From: Candidatus Saccharimonadota bacterium
GTDB lineage: Bacteria > Patescibacteriota > Saccharimonadia > Saccharimonadales > UBA7683
DNA: 9,664 nt
Assembly (NCBI GenBank): GCA_020427905.1
Contig: JAGQNU010000011.1
Coordinates: 1-9,664, forward strand
Direction of reading: 5' to 3'
Of the stretch, positions 1-4,121 are shown piece by piece (the stretch's first letter is position 1; each line of letters begins with the position of its first letter). A program made the position numbers and the translations under genes. The notes under the pieces were generated by a model. The model made no database searches. It was not told where the DNA came from and was given only the letters and a program-made list of their open reading frames with translations.

Positions 1-25
1 ACCAATTTTGTTATAAAACGCCATG

Positions 26-343
26 CTACCTCCGGCTTGTTATCCACTTTTGAGATTTGCTCATAGCCTTGTCTGACCGGTGGATACACCCAATCCAACA
101 ACAAGGTCGACGTTTACCCTCAAGCAACTCCTCGCAGGTTCGTGCAATACGGCGCTCGCGCGTTTTTTGCTGCTTAGCATCCTCAACCCAACAAATAAAC
201 TCGTTGCGAGCCAACGGAGTGATATCTTCCCAAAGTACAAGAACCTCCTTATCCGACAACAGTGCCTTCTTAAGATCAGCAGGCATCTTATGCGCTGTGC
301 CGCCAGAAATTGACTTTGTTTTCATACGCTTTAAGTATGACAT
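26..343 (-). CDS. YdeI/OmpD-associated (OmdA-like) family protein
   Basis: A 105-residue protein resembling the C-terminal domain of the YdeI/OmdA family. Members are described in databases as OmpD-associated or bacteriocin-protection proteins, but their biochemical role is not well established. What I see is the characteristic run near residues 20-80: a PADLKKAL start, an acidic tryptophan region, the LARNEFICWVEDAKQQKTRERRI segment (residues 44-66), then GKRRPCCWIGCIHR (76-89). The cysteine-rich motif CCWxGCxHR is typical of short members of this family. There is no signal peptide or membrane helix, so it is probably cytoplasmic. It starts 8 nt after the stop of the preceding small membrane-protein gene and has no obvious Shine-Dalgarno site, so translation is probably coupled. 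An in-frame ATG at 325 (residue 7) is an equally possible start. Last gene of a predicted four-gene operon; bases 1-25 downstream show no clear terminator. Confidence 0.75.
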   Translation of the reverse strand: MSYLKRMKTKSISGGTAHKMPADLKKALLSDKEVLVLWEDITPLARNEFICWVEDAKQQKTRERRIARTCEELLEGKRRPCCWIGCIHRSDKAMSKSQKWITSRR

Positions 344-351
344 GCTTACTA

Positions 352-540
352 TTAATCGGCTAAATATTTGCCCGCAACACTGAGTGCAAATGAGGATAAA
401 ATCACAAACACTGTTGCAAACAGTAATTTACTCAGCAACGATTCATCTTTGGGCTCTGTAATAACCACAGTTATACCAAGCACCCCAAACACCACTGACG
501 CTATGATGAAAACTTTAGTCGCGATCTTTTGCATACTCAT
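352..540 (-). CDS. Small two-helix membrane protein
   Basis: A 62-residue protein that I do not recognise. It has two strongly hydrophobic segments, about residues 9-28 and 38-56, separated by a short charged loop (TEPKDES), so it should be a helical hairpin in the cytoplasmic membrane. The positively charged N-terminus (MSMQKIATK) suggests that end faces inward. The start is supported by a Shine-Dalgarno-like GAGGGA about 7 nt upstream. It lies 15 nt after the stop of the DUF4386 gene and 8 nt before the OmdA-like gene, which points to co-transcription. No function can be assigned from sequence. Confidence 0.7.
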   Translation of the reverse strand: MSMQKIATKVFIIASVVFGVLGITVVITEPKDESLLSKLLFATVFVILSSFALSVAGKYLAD

Positions 541-555
541 TACATATCCCTCGAT

Positions 556-1185
556 TTACTCAGATTTAAATAGCAAGTACCCGATCATCCAGAGTTCACC
601 AATGGTAGCAAAAAATGGCAGAGCCTCTGTCAGGGCCTTTGCATCGGGTAGCAGCACGGATGTAAACGCCGACAGCACATACCCAACACCCCCCAACACG
701 AGTATCCAGCCAAGCGCCTTTGGCATTTTTGCAGACCACACTGCGAATCCCATAGGGATTAACCACAGACCAAAGAACAGCTTTGAAACCAACCAGATGT
801 TCTCGTGCAGATTATAAAGCAAGCCAACCTGATCAGTCTGCCCCGCCAGCGCTGCGTTGAGTGCGCTGTACCAAGCCGCACTGGAGATCATTATGGCGAT
901 AGCATTGACCATGCCAAACACCGCAATCAACCACGCCGAGAACTCATCCTTCTTTTTAAAGAACTTGTAGAACCACACCGCCGCCAAGGCCTGGAACACT
1001 ACTAACGCAAGCTCGGTGGCAATGCCTATCCGGGCTAATGACTCTTGCTCCACTAAATTCTTTGCTGTGGCCGCGGCGTCACCCATCACATACAAGTTCT
1101 GATTAGCATATAAAAAGGACACAGCCCCTGTAATTGCCAGGCCCAGATACGCCAAACCTGCTAGTTTTCCTGCAGAAATCTTCAT
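556..1185 (-). CDS. DUF4386 family integral membrane protein
   Basis: A 209-residue polytopic membrane protein with about six hydrophobic segments (roughly residues 8-27, 50-73, 82-108, 128-150, 156-176 and 187-206). It carries the features I associate with DUF4386: an N-terminal KLAGLAYL helix, then the GDAAATAKNLVEQESLARIGI signature at about 35-55, and a later LxxNLHEN...SKLFFGLWLIPMG segment with a KMPKALGWILVLGGVGYV helix. Length is close to the family norm. The function of DUF4386 proteins is unknown. The start is well supported by GGAG placed 9 nt upstream of the ATG. It lies 16 nt after the 55-aa membrane protein gene and 15 nt before the next one, so it is probably the third-from-last gene of the operon driven from 1398-1406. 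Confidence 0.8.
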   Translation of the reverse strand: MKISAGKLAGLAYLGLAITGAVSFLYANQNLYVMGDAAATAKNLVEQESLARIGIATELALVVFQALAAVWFYKFFKKKDEFSAWLIAVFGMVNAIAIMISSAAWYSALNAALAGQTDQVGLLYNLHENIWLVSKLFFGLWLIPMGFAVWSAKMPKALGWILVLGGVGYVLSAFTSVLLPDAKALTEALPFFATIGELWMIGYLLFKSE

Positions 1186-1201
1186 GTTGATTATCTCCGT
1201 T

Positions 1202-1369
1202 TTACTTTTTACTTTTCGACTTAACTACAAACTCTGCAATAGTCATTGCAAGTATTCCAACACCCAAACCAATGAATAAGCCGGCAACCAGCTGGTTCAT
1301 TAAGAACCCGACCCCCATACCTATAAGCAAACCTGCTGGCACAAGTGCTCCACTCGGACTATTCTTCAT
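1202..1369 (-). CDS. 55-residue glycine-rich membrane protein
   Basis: A small gene: 55 codons from an ATG at 1369 to TAA at 1202. The product begins MKNSPSGALVPAGLLIGMG and ends in a basic tail (VVKSKSKK). Residues about 9-28 and 29-48 are hydrophobic and rich in GxG spacing (GMGVG, GLGVG), which suggests one long or two closely packed membrane helices with glycine-mediated packing. A purine-rich GAGGGGG begins 11 nt upstream of the ATG, a strong Shine-Dalgarno site, and an extended -10 promoter lies upstream at 1398-1406. It would be the first gene of the operon continuing into the DUF4386 protein, 16 nt away. I do not recognise a family. The case for it being real rests on the ribosome site, operon spacing and membrane-like composition. 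Confidence 0.7.
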   Translation of the reverse strand: MKNSPSGALVPAGLLIGMGVGFLMNQLVAGLFIGLGVGILAMTIAEFVVKSKSKK

Positions 1370-1397
1370 CACACCCCCTCATTATTTAACTAGCCTC

Positions 1398-1406
1398 ATT
1401 ATAACA
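1398..1406 (-). promoter_or_regulatory. Extended -10 promoter for the small membrane-protein operon
   Basis: On the minus strand this reads TGTTATAAT, a perfect extended -10 (TGn + TATAAT). I see no good -35 at the normal distance, as is usual for extended -10 promoters. Expected transcription start is near 1391, giving a leader of about 20 nt that contains the GAGGGGG ribosome site of the 55-aa gene at 1369. It lies in the 56-bp gap after the SemiSWEET gene and is the probable start of the four-gene unit running to base 26. Confidence 0.6.
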
Positions 1407-1425
1407 GCCTGTCAGGGTTGTTTTA

Positions 1426-1680
1426 TTACACCAGTAAGCCGGCAACAACCAGGCCTTGGGAGGTGACCCATAATATGCCGGAGAGAATAAGTGGTTTATC
1501 TCTTTGTGTAATCCCATAGATCAACCAGATACACGAGGTAAGTGAGTAAAGTAACCACGTTACGAGCGAGACACCCTCAGTACCCCCACCCTTCCAAACC
1601 TCAACTATTTGTGGAATCGTAGCAATAGGCTCTATGGTGGCAAATATCAACATAAACCACTCAAAATATTTTCGCTTCAT
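1426..1680 (-). CDS. SemiSWEET / PQ-loop family transporter
   Basis: An 84-residue membrane protein with three predicted helices (about residues 8-27, 37-57 and 63-83), the triple-helix bundle of bacterial SemiSWEETs. The PQ-loop signature is visible as IATIPQIVEVWK (residues 19-30, Pro-Gln at 23-24), followed by a GVSLVTWLLYSLTSCIWLIYGI second helix. SemiSWEETs work as homodimers that move sugars, often mono- or disaccharides, across the cytoplasmic membrane without energy input; that is family knowledge, and the substrate here is unknown. No Shine-Dalgarno is seen, but an extended -10 (1687-1695) sits 6 nt upstream of the ATG, so the mRNA may be leaderless. The next gene follows after 56 bp with its own promoter, so co-transcription is possible but not required. 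Confidence 0.82.
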   Translation of the reverse strand: MKRKYFEWFMLIFATIEPIATIPQIVEVWKGGGTEGVSLVTWLLYSLTSCIWLIYGITQRDKPLILSGILWVTSQGLVVAGLLV

Positions 1681-1686
1681 ACTCTG

Positions 1687-1695
1687 ACTATAGCA
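1687..1695 (-). promoter_or_regulatory. Extended -10 promoter, probable leaderless start of SemiSWEET
   Basis: The minus strand reads TGCTATAGT, an extended -10 with one mismatch to TATAAT, 6 nt before the ATG at 1680. With normal spacing, transcription would start at or within a base of the ATG. There is no purine-rich ribosome site in the 6 nt between. No convincing -35 element is present. Confidence 0.45.
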
Positions 1696-1791
1696 GATGG
1701 AAGGCCCATAGGACGTATCGGGTATCGTCAGCCCTAACGCAATCGGGTGGACAAGGCCAACGGCTGGGTTGCTACACTATAACAGTGTTGC

Positions 1792-1820
1792 TTGCCTGTA
1801 GTAGCTCGTGGGGTTATCAT
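1792..1820 (+). promoter_or_regulatory. Sigma70-type promoter placed for leaderless transcription
   Basis: A -35 TTGCCT at 1792-1797, a 17-bp spacer, and a -10 TATCAT at 1815-1820. The ATG of the 138-aa gene begins 7 nt after the -10, exactly where transcription should start. This argues for the ATG at 1827 over the upstream GTG at 1785, which would lie before the promoter and has no ribosome site. Confidence 0.5.
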
Positions 1821-1826
1821 CTTAAT

Positions 1827-2243
1827 ATGCTTCTAAAATCACACCCAGACAAACCCGGTCGGACTATTGTAACTCCGCAAACACAAGCTGAAAGCGTGGC
1901 TACAGCCCCTCTCCTAAAGGTACCGAGTGTAGCGCTCTCTAAACAAGATCCCCGTTTTTATGATGGACCACCAGCGCTGACTGTTGAATATGTCAGAAGG
2001 GACAGGAGTCTCTGGAAAATTGCTGGTAGCCAGGCGGTGCTCGCTACAGCGATACGCCTCAATCAAGCTGACGGAGAGTCATTCCCTTTCCGCAGCTACC
2101 AATATGTTGAGGGTTGGGGCTTGTGGCTTTTCTCTCCCGAAGAATTGCAACAAAAAGCACAGGATGCAGAAGGAATAAGCAGAGACATCATGCGCTATCT
2201 AGCACCAAAGCTTGGTCTTGAAGTACCCCAACCCACGACATAG
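1827..2243 (+). CDS. Hypothetical protein, 138 aa, unrecognised
   Basis: I do not recognise this protein. With the ATG at 1827 it has 138 residues, no signal peptide and no membrane helix. The first ~40 residues look low in structure (TPQTQAESVATAP). The rest appears globular: a segment YDGPPALTVEYVRRDRSLWKIAGSQAVLATAIRLN, then aromatic-rich YQYVEGWGLWLFSPEELQQKAQDAEGISRDIMRYL near the C-terminus, which should form helices. An in-frame GTG at 1785 would add 14 residues, including an LLAC that resembles a lipobox, but no hydrophobic stretch precedes it. The gene stands alone between a divergent SemiSWEET gene and a convergent 195-aa gene. Codon-like composition and the well-placed promoter support it as real. 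Confidence 0.6.
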   Translation: MLLKSHPDKPGRTIVTPQTQAESVATAPLLKVPSVALSKQDPRFYDGPPALTVEYVRRDRSLWKIAGSQAVLATAIRLNQADGESFPFRSYQYVEGWGLWLFSPEELQQKAQDAEGISRDIMRYLAPKLGLEVPQPTT

Positions 2244-2265
2244 ACTGTTGCCTAATGCTATTTTT

Positions 2266-2853
2266 CTATGTACCTAAAACGCCCAAATAGCGTTCTTCGG
2301 CTCCAAAATACAAATCTGCCCGAGTTTGAGCAACCAGCCTATCAATGGATAGATCTAAATCTTCTGCCGTAAATCCGTATCTATCTGTATACGTTGTTGT
2401 TTGGCCCGTTTGTCTGTCTACTTTCCCAACCCTGGCATACGTGCCAAAACCCGACATTGCTATATGACCAGTGAACGGATGTACTTTTCTTATTCTTACC
2501 CAAGCTTCAGTGCCGTCAAAAGGTACTCCGGTATGGTCACCCTCATCACTAGTTAATTTAAAAATGTGGTCTAACTCAAAAGCATATGCAAACTCAGATT
2601 GTTGTGTACGTTCGTGTCTTTCAGTGATCCCAGGATCCAATTCTGTCTGCATGCCTATGACACTTACCATGCTGTCACTATTGAGATGGTCTAGAAATCT
2701 TGACGCCATACCAGATTCAATTACTAGTCGAGTGTTTTCTAGAAGAGTTCTTTGTTGATGTGGCTCTAGCGCTACACCATCATCAGGATTGGTGTAAGGC
2801 TTCGACCCAAAACCCGCAGTTTCACTTGGGTCGGGTTGATTATTGTGTGACAT
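2266..2853 (-). CDS. Hypothetical acidic soluble protein, 195 aa
   Basis: I do not recognise a family. Starting at the ATG at 2853, the product is a 195-residue soluble, acidic protein without a signal peptide or membrane segment. The first ~30 residues (MSHNNQPDPSETAGFGSKP onward) look disordered. A helical part follows (HQQRTLLENTRLVIESGMASRFLDHL), then a probable beta-rich core (residues ~60-150: VSVIGMQTELDPG, FAYAFELDHIFKL, EAWVRIRKVHPFTGHIAMSGFGTYARVGKV) and a final helix (AEDLDLSIDRLVAQTRADLYFG). The start is decided by AAAGGAGG at 2861-2868, 7 nt upstream; the longer reading to 2889 would put that site inside the gene. It is expressed on its own from a probable promoter at 2937-2964 and converges on the 138-aa gene with only 22 bp between stops. 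Confidence 0.65.
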   Translation of the reverse strand: MSHNNQPDPSETAGFGSKPYTNPDDGVALEPHQQRTLLENTRLVIESGMASRFLDHLNSDSMVSVIGMQTELDPGITERHERTQQSEFAYAFELDHIFKLTSDEGDHTGVPFDGTEAWVRIRKVHPFTGHIAMSGFGTYARVGKVDRQTGQTTTYTDRYGFTAEDLDLSIDRLVAQTRADLYFGAEERYLGVLGT

Positions 2854-2860
2854 AGTAGAT

Positions 2861-2868
2861 CCTCCTTT
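2861..2868 (-). promoter_or_regulatory. Strong Shine-Dalgarno site for the 195-aa gene
   Basis: The minus strand reads AAAGGAGG, close to a perfect complement of the 16S rRNA tail, 7 nt before the ATG at 2853. It is the best ribosome site in the window and fixes the start of this gene. Confidence 0.8.
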
Positions 2869-2936
2869 GTTGTATCTCAATGCTTCCAACTATTTTAACC
2901 TCTCATGCAATTTCGGATGATTTGTGTTCTAAACAT

Positions 2937-2964
2937 ATAATACAATAAAGGTAGATATAGTAAA
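2937..2964 (-). promoter_or_regulatory. Probable promoter of the 195-aa gene
   Basis: On the minus strand, TTTACT (2964-2959) and TATTAT (2942-2937) are separated by 16 bp, a reasonable -35/-10 pair in an AT-rich stretch. Transcription would begin near 2930, leaving a leader of roughly 75 nt before the ATG at 2853. The AT-richness makes chance matches likely. The rest of 2869-3001 holds nothing else I can identify. Confidence 0.4.
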
Positions 2965-3009
2965 ATTAAACTCTTCAACTTGGTTCAAAGTCTAGTACGA
3001 CAGCCACGC

Positions 3010-3030
3010 AAAAACCCCACCTGTGTGGGG
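3010..3030 (-). terminator. Intrinsic terminator of tRNA-Asn
   Basis: On the minus strand a 6-bp GC-rich stem CCCCAC / GTGGGG with loop ACAG (3030-3015) is followed directly by five T residues (3014-3010). It lies just after the CCA end of the tRNA. A second, outer inverted repeat (TGCGTGGCT at 3035-3043 and AGCCACGCA at 3002-3010, plus-strand reading) flanks it; see findings. Confidence 0.8.
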
Positions 3031-3038
3031 CTTCTGCG

Positions 3039-3113
3039 TGGCTCCGGCGACTGGATTCGAACCAGTGACCCATTGGTTAACAGCCAATTGCTCTACCACT
3101 GAGCTACGCCGGA
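3039..3113 (-). tRNA. tRNA-Asn (anticodon GTT)
   Basis: A complete 75-nt cloverleaf on the minus strand. The 7-bp acceptor stem is TCCGGCG with CGCCGGA; the D arm is GCTC-AGTGGTA-GAGC; the anticodon arm ATTGG-CTGTTAA-CCAAT gives anticodon GTT (asparagine); the T arm is ACTGG-TTCGAAT-CCAGT; discriminator base G is followed by an encoded CCA. All stems pair perfectly. It is transcribed from a promoter at 3159-3187 and ends at the terminator at 3010-3030, so it is a single-gene unit placed just behind the glycan operon. Confidence 0.96.
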
Positions 3114-3158
3114 ATAAAAATGGAAGGTACCTATCCACCGGTAGGAGATACGCATGCT

Positions 3159-3187
3159 ATTCTACATGTTTTCCCCGCCTCTGTAAA
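3159..3187 (-). promoter_or_regulatory. Promoter of tRNA-Asn
   Basis: On the minus strand a -35 TTTACA (3187-3182) and a -10 TAGAAT (3164-3159) are separated by exactly 17 bp. The expected start lies near 3152, giving a 5' leader of about 38 nt. The -35 begins 5 bp after the stop codon of the LexA-like gene, so upstream read-through could also supply this tRNA. Confidence 0.65.
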
Positions 3188-3191
3188 TGGC

Positions 3192-3629
3192 TTACTTCTC
3201 GAGTTCTTTAATCCGTGATTTAAACGCTACCGCAGCGCCATCAAATCCCAGTACCGCCAATGCGGCGACGAGCATGTATAAACCGTCGATGTCCTTTTGT
3301 ACCACCTTTTGACTCTTCTCAACTTCTGCAAACTTTGACTCGATGAGATCCATCAGCCACTTCTCGTTACCGGCGGTTATCTTCACCTGCGGCGCAGCCT
3401 TATCGCCATCTGTTGGCTTCAAAACTTCAAGTGAGCGAGCGCTTCTGTCTCGTTTACTGAGGTGTCCACGGGCTATTAGGTTGTTAACATGGGCCGCAAC
3501 AGTTGCCACCGAGGTATAGTTGCAGCCACGCATAATCTCGCGGTAACTCGGCCCATAGCCATGCTCAGCAATAAACGTCTCGATAAACGTGAGAAGCTCC
3601 TGCTGCTTTTTGGTTGGTCGTACACTCAT
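3192..3629 (-). CDS. LexA-type winged-helix DNA-binding protein lacking the protease domain
   Basis: A 145-residue protein. Residues 1-72 match the LexA N-terminal DNA-binding domain: KKQQELLTFIETFIAEHGYGPSYREI (7-32), recognition-helix region NYTSVATVAAHVNNLIARGHL (37-57), then KRDRSARSLEVL (59-70). Full-length LexA is about 200-230 residues and continues into an S24 peptidase with an Ala-Gly cleavage site and a Ser/Lys dyad. None of that is present. Residues ~88-145 are instead a charged helix with coiled-coil character (LMDLIESKFAEVEKSQKVVQ) and a more hydrophobic helix (YMLVAALAVLGFDGAAVAF), perhaps for oligomerisation. The ATG overlaps the gtrA-like stop by 4 nt (ATGA), so the two are translationally coupled. 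I infer a transcription regulator, not an SOS repressor cut on RecA activation; its targets are unknown. Confidence 0.82.
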   Translation of the reverse strand: MSVRPTKKQQELLTFIETFIAEHGYGPSYREIMRGCNYTSVATVAAHVNNLIARGHLSKRDRSARSLEVLKPTDGDKAAPQVKITAGNEKWLMDLIESKFAEVEKSQKVVQKDIDGLYMLVAALAVLGFDGAAVAFKSRIKELEK

Positions 3630-4033
3630 TTTTTATCCTTGTGGGCGAATACCCAATACTTATATAGTACGAAATTTACGACCGTGAAGAATCCCGCGCT
3701 AATGAACTGGCCGATATACGGCGTTACGCCAACTGATTTTAAACCAGCAACTATTAGGTAGTCGACGAGCAACATGCCAGCAGTTGCCAAGCCATAACGT
3801 AGCACTGATGTTCGGCGTTTACGAGCATGTCTTGTATGCGAGAACACCCATTTGTCTTGCAGTAGATAATTCACTGTTAGACCAACCGCGTTTGCAAGCA
3901 TTTTTGCTGGCAAGAAGGCAAGACTAAGCAAGCCATCAAACACTGCAAAGGCTGTGTAGCCGCTCCAGAAGAATGCACCACCAGATACAAGATAGGCACC
4001 GATCTGCTGCCAGATACTCTTATGCTTTGCCAT
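3626..4033 (-). CDS. GtrA family membrane protein
   Basis: A 135-residue protein (from the ATG at 4033) with four predicted membrane helices (about residues 10-30, 38-54, 75-95 and 105-125), the standard GtrA layout. Typical family features are the NAVGLTVNYLLQDKWVFSH segment after helix 2 and a matching NFVLYKYWVFAH end, with a basic KRR loop in the middle. GtrA-family proteins are thought to help move polyprenyl-phosphate-linked sugars across the cytoplasmic membrane. The start is uncertain: ATG 4048 (with GGTGGG upstream) or TTG 4066 are also in frame, adding 5 or 11 residues. It follows the ligase gene closely and its TGA stop overlaps the start of the LexA-like gene. Confidence 0.85.
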   Translation of the reverse strand: MAKHKSIWQQIGAYLVSGGAFFWSGYTAFAVFDGLLSLAFLPAKMLANAVGLTVNYLLQDKWVFSHTRHARKRRTSVLRYGLATAGMLLVDYLIVAGLKSVGVTPYIGQFISAGFFTVVNFVLYKYWVFAHKDKK

Positions 4034-4091
4034 GCACCCAGTATACATCCTCGACGCACCCACCAAGCAATCACATCTGTTATTTGAGCCA

Positions 4092-4121
4092 AACTCCGAG
4101 TTAACTCGGAGTTAACTCCGA
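4092..4121. repeat. 22-bp perfect palindrome plus a third half-site
   Basis: Three 11-mers run head to tail in alternating orientation: AACTCCGAGTT (4092-4102), AACTCGGAGTT (4103-4113) and a partial AACTCCGA (4114-4121). The first two form a perfect palindrome. It overlaps the stop codon of the ligase gene (4112-4114) and precedes the gtrA-like start. In the minus-strand transcript the middle arm can pair with either neighbour, giving two mutually exclusive hairpins with TTAA loops. Only three T residues follow, so it is a poor terminator. It could be an operator or an mRNA processing or attenuation element. Confidence 0.75.

Noticed and set aside
368..817. Plus-strand reading frame of 149 codons
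   Set aside because: It is antisense to the two-helix and DUF4386 genes and translates to a low-complexity Ser/Pro/Thr-rich product.
1399..1420. Imperfect hairpin between the SemiSWEET and 55-aa genes
   Set aside because: It contains wobble pairs, has no T tract in the needed direction and overlaps the promoter, so I do not call it a terminator.
1785..1826. GTG start at 1785 giving an LLAC lipobox-like N-terminus
   Set aside because: No hydrophobic segment or basic N-terminus precedes the cysteine, there is no ribosome site, and the promoter lies downstream of this codon.
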